This document shows positions 17,211 to 27,363 of a DNA stretch of 64,000 bases, in pieces. The position numbers and the translations under genes were made by a program. The notes below the pieces were generated by a model that did not search any database, was not told the origin of the DNA, and was given only the letters and a program-made list of their open reading frames with translations. This DNA comes from Polyangiaceae bacterium (GTDB lineage Bacteria; Myxococcota_A; Polyangia; Polyangiales; Polyangiaceae). The stretch covers positions 28,489-92,488 of the forward strand of contig JABSRN010000067.1 in NCBI GenBank assembly GCA_013214025.1, written 5' to 3'. Positions within the stretch are counted from its first letter, which is position 1. Every line of letters starts with the position of its first letter.

Positions 17211-18182
17211 ATGACCGAGACCACCACCGTCGACCGCACCCGCTTGGGCATCAACGATCGTTATCCGTTCCCGGCCTACCCCAACGGGTGGTTCCGTGTT
17301 GCCTACTCCAAGGATCTCGCCAAAGGGGATGTGAAGGCGCTCAAGTACTTCGGAACAGATCTCGTCGTCTTCCGTGACGAAGAGGGAACAGCACACGTCA
17401 CGGACGCCTTCTGCGGACACTTGGGGGCTCACCTCGGTCACGGCGGCAAGGTCGAAGGCTGCGCCATCCGCTGCCCCTTCCACGCGTGGAAATGGGACGG
17501 CAAGACCGGCTCGCTGCTGGACGTGCCCTACGCCAAACGTTTGCCGCGCGCCGACATCAAGGCGTGGCCCACCGTCGAACTCAACGGCATCGTCATGGTG
17601 TGGCATCACGCCGAAGATAAAGCGCCGACCTTTGAGATCCCCCTGGTCCCGGAGACCGAGAAGGACGCCGGCTACACGGAGCCCAGTGAGCACTACTGGA
17701 AGATCCGTAGCCGTTGGTTGGATATGAACGAGAACGCGGTGGACAACGTACATTTCAAGTACATCCACGGCACGCCGGTCATCCCCGAAAGTTTCCCCGA
17801 AGTCCGTGACCACATCCTCGAGGTGAAGAACATCACCAAAATGACGACGCCGCGCGGCCCTATCGAAGCCGTACTGGTAACCATTGACCACGGTCCCGGC
17901 TTTCAGATCGTGCGCATCGACGGCGCAATCAAGACCGTCATGATCAACACGGCAACGCCCATCGACGAGCACTACTCGGACGTCAGCTTCACCTACGCCG
18001 TCGAAGACAAGGGCGGCAACGTGGGAGCTGCGCGCATCAAGGACCTGCTCAGCCAGTTCGAGAACGACCTGCCCGTATGGGAGAACAAAGCGTACTTCAA
18101 GAAGCCTCGCCTCTGCGACGGCGACGGCAAGTTCGGCCTCTACCGCAAGTGGATGAAGCAGTTCTTCAGCTGTGAGTGGTAA
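17211..18182 (+). CDS. Rieske non-haem iron oxygenase, KshA-like
   Basis: 323 residues. The Rieske [2Fe-2S] ligands are C68-x-H70 and C88-x2-H91. The mononuclear iron site follows as DNVHFKYIHGTP, with D178, H181 and H186 in the spacing of oxygenase alpha subunits. The nearest family I recognise is 3-ketosteroid 9-alpha-hydroxylase (KshA), a two-component monooxygenase that needs a reductase (KshB). No reductase is encoded nearby, so it would have to come from elsewhere. The protein is somewhat shorter than actinobacterial KshA. The start has AGGA seven bases upstream. The next gene overlaps its end by 11 bases, implying translational coupling. Confidence 0.8.
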   Translation: MTETTTVDRTRLGINDRYPFPAYPNGWFRVAYSKDLAKGDVKALKYFGTDLVVFRDEEGTAHVTDAFCGHLGAHLGHGGKVEGCAIRCPFHAWKWDGKTGSLLDVPYAKRLPRADIKAWPTVELNGIVMVWHHAEDKAPTFEIPLVPETEKDAGYTEPSEHYWKIRSRWLDMNENAVDNVHFKYIHGTPVIPESFPEVRDHILEVKNITKMTTPRGPIEAVLVTIDHGPGFQIVRIDGAIKTVMINTATPIDEHYSDVSFTYAVEDKGGNVGAARIKDLLSQFENDLPVWENKAYFKKPRLCDGDGKFGLYRKWMKQFFSCEW

Positions 18183-19002
18183 CAGGGTGAGCGATACCAA
18201 AGCTATCGACTGCTGGGTCAACGTCAACCTCGGGGAGCTGGGCACACCCGACTACTTGGTGGACGTCGCCGCCAAGCTGTTCAAGCGGGGCCAAGATCTC
18301 TTCCGCGACATGTCCATCGAGGAAACCCTCGATGGCATGGACAAAGCCGGCATCGAGAAGACCATCCTCACCGTTCAAGCCGAGGAGCCTAGCGCCCACG
18401 TCCTGAGCTTCATCAAAGCTCACCCGGACCGTTTCTTTCTCGGGGCGGAAATCGATCCCCGCCGCGGAATGAAAGCGATCCGCGCACTGGAGTCGGTCAC
18501 GAAGGAACATGGCGCGCTGTTGGCACGCATTACTCCGTTCTATTCGGGCATCGCTCCCAGCGACGCGATTTACTACCCCGTGTATTCGAAATGCATCGAG
18601 CTCGATCTGCCGATCACGATCAACACGGGCATTCCCGGGCCGCCAGCGCCGGCGCGATGTCAGGATCCCCTCGAGCTGGATCCCGTGTGTTTGCACTTCC
18701 CCGAGCTCAAGCTCGTGATGTGCCACGGCGCCGATCCCTGGTGGGACGTCGCGATGCGCCTGATGCTCAAGTACGAGAACCTCTACTTGATGACCTCCGC
18801 CTACCTGCCCAAGTACCTCCCCCCCGAGTTGATTCAGTGGATGAACACCCGCGGCAAGACCAAGGTCATTTACGCGTCCGACCACCCGTCGATTCCCATG
18901 AACCGCGGCCTCGAAGAAGCCAAGAAGCTGGAGTTCCGCCCCGGCGTCTTGGACCGCTACATTCGTGAGAATGCCCAGGACCTGTTCTTCTCGAAGAAAT
19001 AA
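18172..19002 (+). CDS. Amidohydrolase-family protein (PF04909-like)
   Basis: 276 residues from GTG 18172; GTG 18187 is an alternative. It has the fold signatures of the ACMSD/gamma-resorcylate decarboxylase-like amidohydrolases: IDCWVNVNLG at the first strand, LPITINTGIPG, LKLVMCHGADPWW (strand-6 His) and IYASDHPSIPM (strand-8 Asp). The first-strand HxH metal motif is replaced by DCWVN, so metal binding may be altered. Members act as metal-dependent hydrolases, hydratases or decarboxylases. It overlaps the Rieske gene and is followed after 18 bases by the TetR regulator. Confidence 0.75.
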   Translation: MSGNRVSDTKAIDCWVNVNLGELGTPDYLVDVAAKLFKRGQDLFRDMSIEETLDGMDKAGIEKTILTVQAEEPSAHVLSFIKAHPDRFFLGAEIDPRRGMKAIRALESVTKEHGALLARITPFYSGIAPSDAIYYPVYSKCIELDLPITINTGIPGPPAPARCQDPLELDPVCLHFPELKLVMCHGADPWWDVAMRLMLKYENLYLMTSAYLPKYLPPELIQWMNTRGKTKVIYASDHPSIPMNRGLEEAKKLEFRPGVLDRYIRENAQDLFFSKK

Positions 19003-19020
19003 TCGATATCCGGCACACCG

Positions 19021-19686
19021 ATGAGTGACGCAGAAACACCGCCTGGGACCGCTACGGTTCCCGCCGAGGTCGACCAAAGTGGTCGGGAGCTCGGGCCGCG
19101 CGCATTACAAACCCGCACGCGCCTGATGGAAGCAACCCGTGCCCTGCTCACAGAGCGCTCGGTGCGCGACATCTCCGTGGTCGAAATTGCCCGGCGCGCG
19201 GAGACGTCTCCCGCAACCTTTTATCAGTACTTCAAAGACGTCGGCGAAGTCACCCTTCGGCTGGCGGACGACGCAGCGAAGGAAATCCCGAAAGTCATCG
19301 AACTGATTGACGGTGACTGGGAGGGCGAGGCGGGCCTGCAGACCGCCATCGCGATCACCACTGCCTTTACCGAGTACTGGGAGGAACACCGAGCGGTGCT
19401 GCTCGTACGTAACCTGGCCGCTGACGAAGGCGACCAACGCTTCATGGATGTTCGCGGCAAAGTCGTGAGCCCCATCATCGCGCGCTTCACTGAAAAAATT
19501 ACGGCTTCGCAACAAGCCGGAAGAGTCCCCGCCGACGTGCACCCCCAGGCGGCCGCCGTGGCGATGACCACCATCCTGGAACGACTCGCGGCGTACCAAC
19601 GCGAGCTCGAAGCCTTCGGTGTTACGCGCAAAGACATCATCGCGTCCACGGCGCGGATCTTGTTTCAAACCGTCACCGGTAAGTGA
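19021..19686 (+). CDS. TetR/AcrR-family transcriptional regulator
   Basis: 221 residues. The helix-turn-helix lies at about residues 32-76, including TRTRLMEATRALLTE and VVEIARRAETSPATFYQYF, the classical TetR DNA-binding pattern. The remainder is a helical ligand-binding and dimerisation domain. As the last gene of the operon behind site A, it is the best local candidate to bind the 25-bp operator repeated at 12893, 21296 and 35395, with an acyl-CoA as likely ligand by analogy to KstR/FadR-type regulators; this is inference. An imperfect inverted repeat (arms near 19677-19687 and 19711-19722) overlaps the stop codon and may attenuate read-through. Confidence 0.85.
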   Translation: MSDAETPPGTATVPAEVDQSGRELGPRALQTRTRLMEATRALLTERSVRDISVVEIARRAETSPATFYQYFKDVGEVTLRLADDAAKEIPKVIELIDGDWEGEAGLQTAIAITTAFTEYWEEHRAVLLVRNLAADEGDQRFMDVRGKVVSPIIARFTEKITASQQAGRVPADVHPQAAAVAMTTILERLAAYQRELEAFGVTRKDIIASTARILFQTVTGK

Positions 19687-19863
19687 GCCGCCCCTCAGTT
19701 CGTCGCGACGTCACTTATCCGGCCAATGCCGCGGCGCCCAATTAGGGCGCGCGATTCGTTCAGTCGTCGTGCACGCACGAGATGTCTCAAGCGCCCAGAC
19801 CGACGGCAACGCCGGGCAGATTCCGCCGGCCGCACTGGTCGTCACAGCCCAGCTCTGTCAAAG

Positions 19864-21057
19864 ATGCCGGCTATGGAATTCGACCCCTTCTCGGACGTGT
19901 TTTTCAACGACCCCTACCCGACGTACCGCGCGCTGCGGGATGAGTCGCCCGTCTATCACAACCGTGAGCAGAGCTTTTACGCGCTCTCTCGTTACGAAGA
20001 CGTGCTCATGGCGACGCTAAAGCCGCTGCTGTTTAGCTCCGCCGAAGGAGTCGAGGTGCAAGGCCGGGACAAGTCCGAACTCGGTGTGCTGCCGATGATC
20101 ATCTCGATGGACCCGCCGAAACAGATCCGGCAGCGCAAGCTAGTGTCCATGGCGTTTACGCCCAAGACCATCGCCGTGCTCGAGGACCGCATCCGCGAGT
20201 GCGTCGGCGAGTTTTTGGACCCGTTGCTTGAGCGCGGCGAGGGCGACTTCGTCAAGGAGTTCACCAGCTGCGTTCCCGCGGACGTCATCAGCCTGTTGCT
20301 TGGTGTGCCCAAGAGCGAGCGGCAACGCTTACGCGAGCTAGTGGAAACCGAGCTTACCCTGGAGCCCGGCACCACGACGGTGGGAGCCAAAGGCAAGGGA
20401 GCCGCGATGAGCCGCGTGCAGTACTTCATTGAGCTAGTCATGACGCGACGAGCCTCTCCCGAAATGGACATGATCAGCGCTCTCATCGCAGCCGAGATCA
20501 AGAACGACGACGGCGAGATGGATCAACTCTCGGATATCGAGATCGTTGGTTTTTGTATGCTCCTGCAAGCCGCCGGTGCCGAGACCGCGACAAAGCTAAT
20601 GAGCAATACTCTTCTCTTGTTGCAACGTAATCCCGAAAGCCTAAGACGAGTACGCGCCGATCACTCCCTTCTCCCCGGAGCCATTGAAGAGGCACTGCGG
20701 TTCTGGCCCCCCGCGCAAATCCTCGGCCGTCAGGCGACCGAAGAGATCACGATGCATGGGGTCACGATTCCGAAGGACGCCCGAGTCATGTTGCTCGCCG
20801 GCTCCGCCTCCCGCGACGAACGCCAGTTCGACAAGCCAGACGATTACGATATCGATCGCGAGATCAACATCCAGCTTGCCTTCGGACACGGCGTGCACAA
20901 GTGCATCGGTGCGGCGTTGGCGCGTTTGGAGACACGAGTCGCGCTCGAAGAAGTTCTTGGGCGCGCTGAATCCTACGAGATGGACGAGAGCCGCACCGAG
21001 CGCGTGAAGATGATCAACGTCGCGGGTTACTCGTCCATCCCGATCCGCTTCAGCTGA
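19864..21057 (+). CDS. Cytochrome P450
   Basis: 397 residues from ATG 19864; ATG 19873 is equally possible. Hallmarks are the I-helix oxygen-activating stretch LLQAAGAETATKL, the K-helix ExxR in EEALR, and the haem-binding loop FGHGVHKCIG with Cys347 as thiolate ligand. The soluble bacterial form lacks a membrane anchor. It would hydroxylate a hydrophobic substrate with electrons from a ferredoxin system not encoded here. It follows the TetR gene by 177 bases and precedes the amidohydrolase behind operator site B, so it belongs to the catabolic cluster by position. Confidence 0.9.
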   Translation: MPAMEFDPFSDVFFNDPYPTYRALRDESPVYHNREQSFYALSRYEDVLMATLKPLLFSSAEGVEVQGRDKSELGVLPMIISMDPPKQIRQRKLVSMAFTPKTIAVLEDRIRECVGEFLDPLLERGEGDFVKEFTSCVPADVISLLLGVPKSERQRLRELVETELTLEPGTTTVGAKGKGAAMSRVQYFIELVMTRRASPEMDMISALIAAEIKNDDGEMDQLSDIEIVGFCMLLQAAGAETATKLMSNTLLLLQRNPESLRRVRADHSLLPGAIEEALRFWPPAQILGRQATEEITMHGVTIPKDARVMLLAGSASRDERQFDKPDDYDIDREINIQLAFGHGVHKCIGAALARLETRVALEEVLGRAESYEMDESRTERVKMINVAGYSSIPIRFS

Positions 21058-21270
21058 TTCGACGTCGCCGGCGCGTTGGCCGCAGCGGGTCGCTGACGGC
21101 CTCTCGGTCACCGCTGAGTGAATCGGCGGGTGGCCGGAATCGGCAAAGCCGTCCCAAACAGCCAAATCGGCGAGCATCGAACCGTGGGCCGAAAAGGTGC
21201 AAATACCTGAACTCATTGGCAGGATCGGGCCTACGGGCGACAAAATCGCCCTAGATGCCCACCATCCGGC

Positions 21271-21320
21271 TTGCTCTAACGGAAAGCCGCGACTACAAAT
21301 CTGACACACCGTCAGATTTG
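21271..21320 (+). promoter_or_regulatory. Promoter with perfect TetR-type operator (site B)
   Basis: Promoter TTGCTC (21271-21276), 17-base spacer, TACAAA (21294-21299). The operator CAAATCTGAC-acacc-GTCAGATTTG (21296-21320) is a perfect 10-bp inverted repeat overlapping the -10 box. It sits about 130 bases ahead of the amidohydrolase start. The remaining intergenic bases (21058-21270 and 21321-21449) show no gene. Confidence 0.75.
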
Positions 21321-21449
21321 GCGACCGCGGATGTTCCCGGCCACCCAGCGCGGCTTTTTTGAGCGACCTCCCGAATTGAGAGACCGTTCAAAACAGAACT
21401 CCGAATCCAACATTTCCGGCTAACCGAGCCAAACAATCAAGGAGCCCCC

Positions 21450-22781
21450 ATGAAACTTGAAGACATGATCCTAGTCAGCGTGGACGACCACATCGTGGAG
21501 CCGCCGACGCTCTTCGACAAGCACTTGCCCGCTGCGTACAAAGACAAGGCTCCGAAAGTCATCAAGAAGAATGGCGCCGACATGTGGGAGTGGGGCAACG
21601 TTCCGATCCCGAACCTGGCGCTGAACGCCGTGGTGGGTCGCCCCAAGCACGAGTACGGCATGGAGCCCACCAGCTACGAGCAGCTTCGTAAGGGCACCTG
21701 GGACATCGATGCCCGCATCGACGACATGAACGCGAACGGTCAGCTCGCCTCCTTGTGTTTCCCCTCCTTCCCCGGCCTCAACGGCTCGTTGTTCTGCAAG
21801 CAAGAGGACAAGAAGCTCGCCCACGTCATCCTCCAGGCCTACAACGACTGGCACGTCGATGAGTGGTGTGGCTCCAAGCCCGGCCGCTTCATCCCCAACG
21901 GCCTGGTTCCCCTTTGGGATCCGCAGCTCATGGCTGACGAAGTCCGCCGTCTCGCCAAGAAGGGCTGCCACGCCGTCAGCTTCAGCGAGAACCCCGAGAA
22001 GATGCAGCTCGGTCTGCCCAGCCTCCACAGCAAGAAGTGGGATCCATTCTGGCAGGCCTGCTCGGACGAAGGCACCATCGTCAACGTTCACATCGGCAGC
22101 GGCGAAGGCATGGCTGTTACCTCGATGGAAGCTCCCGTCGACGTCATGATCACCATTCAGCCCATGGCCATCGCCAGCGCCGCCAGCGACATCCTCTGGT
22201 CCAGCGTCTTGCGCCGGTTCCCCAAGCTCAAGTTTGCTCTCTCCGAGGGTGGCATCGGCTGGATTCCGTACTTCCTAGAGCGGGTCGACTACGTCTACGA
22301 GGGCCATCACCAGTGGACCCACCAGGACTTCGGCGACAAGAAGCCGAGCGACGTGTTCAAAGAGCAAATCGCCACCTGCTTCATCGACGACCGCGCCGGC
22401 GTTGCCATGCGCAAGCTGGTCGGTGTCGACAACATCAACTGGGAGTGCGACTACCCGCACTCAGATACTTCTTGGCCCAAAGCGCCCGAGGCCCTCTGGG
22501 AGCACTTCGAGGACGGCGTCTCCGATGAGGACATCAACAAGATGACTCACCTCAACGCCATGAAGCTCTACAGCTTCGACCCATTCAAGCACATCAAGCG
22601 TGAGGACTGCACTGTCGGTGCCCTTCGCGCCCAGGCCAAGGATGTCGACTTGAGCATCAAGGGTAGCCAAGGCGGCAAGGCTCCGATCACGGACGGCAGC
22701 GCCCGCCCCGTGACCATCATGGACGTCGCCGTTCAGTTGATGGAAGCCCAGAAGCCGGTCGACAAGAGCGTCTCCAAGTAG
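21450..22781 (+). CDS. Amidohydrolase-family protein (PF04909-like)
   Basis: 443 residues. Family features are VSVDDHIVEPPTLFDKHLP at the N-terminus (DDHIVEP replaces the usual HxH strand-1 motif and is common in this subfamily), IVNVHIGSGEG, LKFALSEGGIGWIPYFLERVDY, and NINWECDYPHSDTSWP with the strand-8 Asp and His. These proteins recur in gene clusters for steroid, terpenoid and aromatic acid breakdown, where they may hydrolyse or decarboxylate ring-cleavage products; the exact reaction is unknown. AAGGAG is six bases before the ATG. It is the only gene directly behind operator site B and is followed by a UUCG-loop terminator. Confidence 0.8.
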   Translation: MKLEDMILVSVDDHIVEPPTLFDKHLPAAYKDKAPKVIKKNGADMWEWGNVPIPNLALNAVVGRPKHEYGMEPTSYEQLRKGTWDIDARIDDMNANGQLASLCFPSFPGLNGSLFCKQEDKKLAHVILQAYNDWHVDEWCGSKPGRFIPNGLVPLWDPQLMADEVRRLAKKGCHAVSFSENPEKMQLGLPSLHSKKWDPFWQACSDEGTIVNVHIGSGEGMAVTSMEAPVDVMITIQPMAIASAASDILWSSVLRRFPKLKFALSEGGIGWIPYFLERVDYVYEGHHQWTHQDFGDKKPSDVFKEQIATCFIDDRAGVAMRKLVGVDNINWECDYPHSDTSWPKAPEALWEHFEDGVSDEDINKMTHLNAMKLYSFDPFKHIKREDCTVGALRAQAKDVDLSIKGSQGGKAPITDGSARPVTIMDVAVQLMEAQKPVDKSVSK

Positions 22782-22818
22782 TCGCCACCGAACGGCGCGC
22801 AACACTGCGCGAATCGAG

Positions 22819-22852
22819 ACAGCGGGCCTTCGGGCTCGCTGTTTCCGTTTTG
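22819..22852 (+). terminator. Rho-independent terminator
   Basis: Ten-base-pair stem ACAGCGGGCC (22819-22828)/GGCTCGCTGT (22833-22842) with a single G-U pair, a TTCG tetraloop and a T-rich tail to 22851. It ends the site-B transcript. Confidence 0.8.
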
Positions 22853-22897
22853 TGCTGCAGCCCAGCCCGGCGCTCAGATGGCTACGCGGCGCCAACC

Positions 22898-23245
22898 TCA
22901 GTTGCCGCGTTCGAACATTTCGGTGACGTAGCGTTCCAAGACATTCAGCGCGCTATCGCTCAAGTCCTCGAACTCTACGCCACAGATCCCGCCCTCGGTC
23001 GCCGCCTTGTGTCGAATCACCGCCGGCAATTCGACGGCCCCTCCACCGGTGGTTTTCCAGTGAATGGGCATGACGTCGCCCACATTGCGCGTCATCAGCG
23101 CATCATCCACGATCAGCGCGAGCCCGCCGAGGCTCACGTCCATGACCTGGAGCGACTGGGAGATCATGCCGTCCCCACAGGTCAGCACGAGCGGCATATC
23201 CGCCGTCGGGCATACCCGAACGTGTTTCCGCCTCTCCGCTCCCAT
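22898..23245 (-). CDS. PilZ-domain protein
   Basis: 115 residues from ATG 23245; GAGGG lies just upstream, whereas longer in-frame starts would overlap the neighbouring gene. It is a single PilZ domain: the RxxxR-like segment ERRKHVRV at the N-terminus and DVSLGGLAL for the D/NxSxxG motif. These motifs bind cyclic di-GMP in characterised members. The remainder forms the small beta barrel, ending in a helix with LNVLERYVTEMFER. Such stand-alone PilZ proteins couple c-di-GMP to motility or secretion partners. It follows the B12-related operon on the same strand, but a 97-base gap gives no evidence of co-regulation. Confidence 0.75.
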   Translation of the reverse strand: MGAERRKHVRVCPTADMPLVLTCGDGMISQSLQVMDVSLGGLALIVDDALMTRNVGDVMPIHWKTTGGGAVELPAVIRHKAATEGGICGVEFEDLSDSALNVLERYVTEMFERGN

Positions 23246-23342
23246 GTCCCTCAAGTCTACGTGATGCTGGGTACAATCGGAACATTCCTGCCAATTACGG
23301 GGATTTAGTGATGTCCCGCAGGCCCCCCGATGGCCGGCCGCG

Positions 23343-24614
23343 CTAGAAAGCGGCCAGGTAACGCGGCGGCTGGCCGATGCCATCGTCGACTCGGTGCGGA
23401 CCCCAGTGCTCCAGCCAGCCGTTATCCCCCGCCACGAGGCGCTGTACCGAACCCGCAGCATCCGGCGACCTGGCGTCCGCGACGAAACAGACATCGCAGC
23501 CCAACGTGCACACGAAACCACCGAGGGAGAAGGCGGCACCAGAGAGCAGCTCTCGGGATTCGCGGCTAGCCAGATCCAATTCGAACACTCGATCTGATCG
23601 CCCGCCCTGCTCCCCGAAGCTCGAATAGATCACACGCTCATCGTTACGAAAGACCGCGCTGAAACCTAGCGGACCGTCGGCTAACTCGGAGGCCAAGAAG
23701 CGTTGTTCTTCCCCCAGCACACCATCGCTGACATCGATCAGCACGAGACCACTCTGTTCGCGGGCACTGTCCTCACCACCGATTTCCAGCCCGCTACAAC
23801 TCACCAGCAGTCGGGCCCCCTCGGGAGACAGCGCCACTCCAGCACATCCCTTCAAACCGTCGAGGGGCCGTGCCTCCTGCACACGGTCGGTCGCAGTATG
23901 CACTCGGGCGATCCAGCTAAAGCCCCCGAGCAGAGGGTTGGCGTAACGCGAACCGAGAACCACATACAACTGGGAACCCGCCAGCGTCATACCGTCCACC
24001 CGCGGCAACGCTTCTGGATCCTCGGCGACCACATTCAACAAATCGATGGATCCGAGTATCGCGGGCACGGAAGGGTCGATGATCAATACGTCGTCTCCCG
24101 CATCAAAACTCTGCTCACGTGCCGAAGCGTTGTGCCCCCAACGCGACACATAGGCGCGCGTCTCAGTCAGCGAGACATAGTCGTGGGGGTTCGCACCAAA
24201 ACCCGTAGCCACCGACAACTGAGCTCGCACCTCAGCGGTGCTCAAGTTGACAAAACTAATGACCGCGTTCGTCCGATCAATGAGCACCGCCTCTTCGCCT
24301 TCCTGGATCATGGACGGCATCAGCACGTCACCGGACAAGGGCGCGGCAAGTCCAACGTTGCTCGTGGCGGACGATATCAACGATGGCGTCAGCAGCTGCC
24401 CGTCCCAGCCCATGAGCGAAATATTCACCGATCGGTAGTCGTCCCCCGTGCTCGAGATGATCACCCCCCGGCCACAAGCTGTGCCGTCAAAATTCCCGAG
24501 GCCGCGCGCTTCCGTGCCCACCGGCTCCACATTGCAGGCCCCAGCCAACAGCGTGAACAAGAGTGCCGACGTTAGTCTCGCCCGCCGACAGGCTCGATTT
24601 TCGTGTCCGCTCAT
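23343..24614 (-). CDS. Surface lipoprotein, probable beta-propeller in a cobalamin-uptake operon
   Basis: 423 residues from ATG 24614, which overlaps the stop of the TonB receptor (TGATG), implying translational coupling. The N-terminus is a lipoprotein signal with lipobox LAGAC (Cys27). The rest is a series of beta-rich repeats (SGLVLIDVSDG, DRVFELDLASRE, VLIIDPSVPAILGSIDLLNV), a propeller-like pattern. A cysteine-rich segment FVCTLGCDVCFV lies near residue 380. It is the third gene of a cobalamin-riboswitch operon. By analogy with the propeller lipoprotein BtuG of Bacteroides, it may capture corrinoids at the surface; that role is inferred from context, not from a recognised sequence signature. 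Confidence 0.65.
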   Translation of the reverse strand: MSGHENRACRRARLTSALLFTLLAGACNVEPVGTEARGLGNFDGTACGRGVIISSTGDDYRSVNISLMGWDGQLLTPSLISSATSNVGLAAPLSGDVLMPSMIQEGEEAVLIDRTNAVISFVNLSTAEVRAQLSVATGFGANPHDYVSLTETRAYVSRWGHNASAREQSFDAGDDVLIIDPSVPAILGSIDLLNVVAEDPEALPRVDGMTLAGSQLYVVLGSRYANPLLGGFSWIARVHTATDRVQEARPLDGLKGCAGVALSPEGARLLVSCSGLEIGGEDSAREQSGLVLIDVSDGVLGEEQRFLASELADGPLGFSAVFRNDERVIYSSFGEQGGRSDRVFELDLASRESRELLSGAAFSLGGFVCTLGCDVCFVADARSPDAAGSVQRLVAGDNGWLEHWGPHRVDDGIGQPPRYLAAF

Positions 24615-26632
24615 CATCGCCACCAATATTCTCCGCTCGCGTACACACCTCGACGGGCAAGCGGAAAGCCTACCGTATCTTGCTGAGTACTATCCAACAC
24701 GTTGCGCCACGCGAACCGCACAGCCCACTGCTCCGATTTGCCCACAGCTTCAATGTCCACGTTGTGGTTCGGTGCCATCACGATCAATCCCGCCCGGTCG
24801 GCGAAGCGGGAACTACGGTAGTGATATCGAGCGCCCAGACTCAGTTCCTCAAACAGTCCCATTTGTGCGGGCTCGGTGGAGAACACCTCCAACCACTGGC
24901 TCAGCAGCATCCGCGATCGAAAAGGCATAACGTCATTCACCAGGCCGTCCGTGGTCAGATCCCTCGGATCCAGTAAGGTCAGCGCCGTATCGCTACGAAA
25001 ATTGCGTAGGAGTGTCGCGCCGAGCGCGAGCTCCGTCCCCAGCACTCTCGCCTCTCGGAGATTGTACGGAGCCATGGATCCGAAGCTATTCTGACGATAG
25101 TTAATGGCGTCCTGGGACTGTCGCGCGAAACCGAAGAGCTCAGCGCTCAATTCTAGATCGTCGAAGCGACTATTTCCCAAGCGGACTCCTATATCGCCCT
25201 GCCAACTGCTCTCGGGGCGGAGCTCGGCGGTGCCCGTGACAGCGGGAGAGATACCGAACATCTCAGCTAGGGTCGGTACCCGCACCCCACGACCCAGATT
25301 CGCCAGTAGCGACCAAGGTCCGGCGATATGCCAACGTGCGCCCACGCGACCAACTGGCTCCAGTACTCCGCACGTGGCATTGGAGCTGGGACCGCGAGTC
25401 GTATGGCACTCGGCCGCCGCCACCGCGTGAAGACTCAACGGCGAGCCGGTCCCCCAGCGCCAATCGCCCGCCAGACGCGATTGCGCCCTGCGAGAATCGA
25501 TGGCGCTCTCATCGCGGGTCACTAGCAACGACTCGGACGATTGCAGCCATGCCAAGCCAACGAGCCAATCGTCGTTCGGCGCCAACTGCAAACGCGCGTT
25601 GCCAGAAAATCGCCGGCCGCCGTTGTGAGTTCGTGCACTGGTCACCGACAGCTCGCGCGCCGGGTCGAAGGTCGTCGTAGCTGCCACCAGAGCGGATGTA
25701 TTGACAGCAAACGAACAACTCTCACCGTCAGCCGAGCAGGGGGAGCGCAATGACACAGCAGCCAGCAATCTTCGAATTTGCGTCCGCGCGCGCTGGGCCG
25801 GGATCAACAACAGTCCTGGGCTGCCCTGTTCACGGTCCAAGGCATGCAACACGCTGGTGACCCGTGTCCGACCGAAGCGATGTCTCGAGATGCTCCACAA
25901 CTCGTTACTGGCGTAGTCGGCGTTGTCCCGCGCACGGTCGCTGTCGTCAGAACTATCGAACAGCGTTCCATTGTTGTTCTCGTAGCGATAATCGTTGACC
26001 GCTGCATCGTGGCGCAGGGCCAATAGGGCACCGTGGTTCCGGTCGCCCACAGAACCCAGCGTCCAGCCCCCTTGGGTGCCAAAACTACCCAGCTCGGCGC
26101 CCCCCGCCAGCTCAGCGCGGGTGGGTAATCGAGGAGTCATGAAGATCGCTCCGCCCATGCCAAAACGGTCCGTGTTAACCGGAGCGTGCCCGCGAAACAC
26201 CGTGATGCTGTCGAGCAACCAGAGGGGCACGGTCGACAGATCGGCGGTTCCCGTCACATCGTCATTCAAGCGCACCCCCGCGAGATACACGGGGGTCTGC
26301 GCGCTGGTCGACCCGCGGATCGCCGCGGTCGACAGCTCATTACGCCCGCCCGATCGCGCCACCTGAACGCCCGGGACGCGGGTGAGGATCTCGGCGGAAG
26401 TCGTACCCGCACCCTGCAGCTGGGAGCGCGGGATCACTGTGGAAGCGAGAGTGGGATCACCGCTGGACGGGCGAGAGCCCCTCGCGGCTTGCACCACCAC
26501 CTCCTCCTCTTCTTCTGGCGGGTCTGGCGGCGTCTGGGCGCGCACCGATCCCACCATCAGCAGCAGACTGAGGCTAAAACCGTGGCGTGCCCGGCGACGA
26601 GCAGACCCCACGCCCACAGAGCCTAGTTGCAA
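24614..26632 (-). CDS. TonB-dependent outer-membrane receptor, probable cobalamin transporter
   Basis: 672 residues. A signal peptide (about 1-32) is followed by an acidic stretch and the TonB-box-like EEVVVQA, then a plug domain (about 55-165, with [21 protein letters not shown] and [18 protein letters not shown]). A barrel of about 500 residues ends in YASGEYWWR. The size fits BtuB-type receptors (about 600-680). The operon is preceded by a cobalamin riboswitch, the strongest argument for corrinoid as substrate. It overlaps the preceding gene by ten bases and the following gene by one codon. The TonB/ExbBD energising complex and BtuCDF are not in this window. Confidence 0.85.
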   Translation of the reverse strand: MQLGSVGVGSARRRARHGFSLSLLLMVGSVRAQTPPDPPEEEEEVVVQAARGSRPSSGDPTLASTVIPRSQLQGAGTTSAEILTRVPGVQVARSGGRNELSTAAIRGSTSAQTPVYLAGVRLNDDVTGTADLSTVPLWLLDSITVFRGHAPVNTDRFGMGGAIFMTPRLPTRAELAGGAELGSFGTQGGWTLGSVGDRNHGALLALRHDAAVNDYRYENNNGTLFDSSDDSDRARDNADYASNELWSISRHRFGRTRVTSVLHALDREQGSPGLLLIPAQRARTQIRRLLAAVSLRSPCSADGESCSFAVNTSALVAATTTFDPARELSVTSARTHNGGRRFSGNARLQLAPNDDWLVGLAWLQSSESLLVTRDESAIDSRRAQSRLAGDWRWGTGSPLSLHAVAAAECHTTRGPSSNATCGVLEPVGRVGARWHIAGPWSLLANLGRGVRVPTLAEMFGISPAVTGTAELRPESSWQGDIGVRLGNSRFDDLELSAELFGFARQSQDAINYRQNSFGSMAPYNLREARVLGTELALGATLLRNFRSDTALTLLDPRDLTTDGLVNDVMPFRSRMLLSQWLEVFSTEPAQMGLFEELSLGARYHYRSSRFADRAGLIVMAPNHNVDIEAVGKSEQWAVRFAWRNVLDSTQQDTVGFPLARRGVYASGEYWWR

Positions 26633-27363
26633 GCCGGGTGCACGATCGCCACCGCATCGAGATCGAACACCCCGTCCAGATCGCTATCGAGATCCAGTCG
26701 ATCGGTGATGCGTACGTAGCGCACGTAAGGCAAACCCAGATCCGCAAGATCAAAAGCATCGCCGCCCGCTAGCTCGGGATCGGTAGCGTCGATATCGTTC
26801 TCTTCGGCGTGAGCGAGAACGGGGCGCCAGCCAGCGCAGTCGCCGTACTCCGGCTCGCTCGCGGTGCACGAGAACTCGTAGAAGGTCTCGCCATCTTGGC
26901 TCACGCTCACGGTGGCGAGCTCGGCGAATACGGTGTCGCTACCCTGGGGAACGAAAGCGTTCTCAAACACGATAAAATCGGGCCCATCGCCGTCGACGAT
27001 GGCGTTGCCACCGAAGGCCAAGGTCACCTCCCCGCCATTGCCGAGGGCGACTACGTCGAAGGAACCGGAGGCGGCTCCCGCGCCTCGCGGCGGGCCGAAA
27101 ATGTTGTCGGGGAATTCGTCTTGGCCGTAATCCTGGCCAGTACCGAACTCGTGCTCGATAACTTCGCTGGCGAATACCGATAGCGGTACTTCGCAGGCGT
27201 CCAGACTGTCGAGTCCAAGAACGGCTACCGCCTCGGCGGCGCCGTCCGCGCTGCTCACGCCGGCGTCGTTGCCGACGATGTTGTCGGTAGTTTCATCCGT
27301 ACCGCAGGCCGAAAGGCCGACGACGGTACAGATACATAAGAAAATTAGAGAATGCTGGGTCAC
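26623..27363 (-). CDS. Lipoprotein, first gene of the cobalamin-riboswitch operon
   Basis: 246 residues from GTG 27363, supported by AGGAG seven bases upstream. The signal peptide ends in VGLSAC (Cys20). The mature protein is acidic, with strands such as [26 protein letters not shown] and [12 protein letters not shown], and a Ca-binding-like [15 protein letters not shown] near the end. This pattern resembles surface lipoproteins found beside B12 TonB receptors; the molecular role is unproven. Its Shine-Dalgarno sequence abuts a hairpin (CTCGAG arms at 27373-27378 and 27391-27396), so the riboswitch may act on translation. The stop overlaps the receptor start by ten bases. Confidence 0.7.
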   Translation of the reverse strand: MTQHSLIFLCICTVVGLSACGTDETTDNIVGNDAGVSSADGAAEAVAVLGLDSLDACEVPLSVFASEVIEHEFGTGQDYGQDEFPDNIFGPPRGAGAASGSFDVVALGNGGEVTLAFGGNAIVDGDGPDFIVFENAFVPQGSDTVFAELATVSVSQDGETFYEFSCTASEPEYGDCAGWRPVLAHAEENDIDATDPELAGGDAFDLADLGLPYVRYVRITDRLDLDSDLDGVFDLDAVAIVHPACN

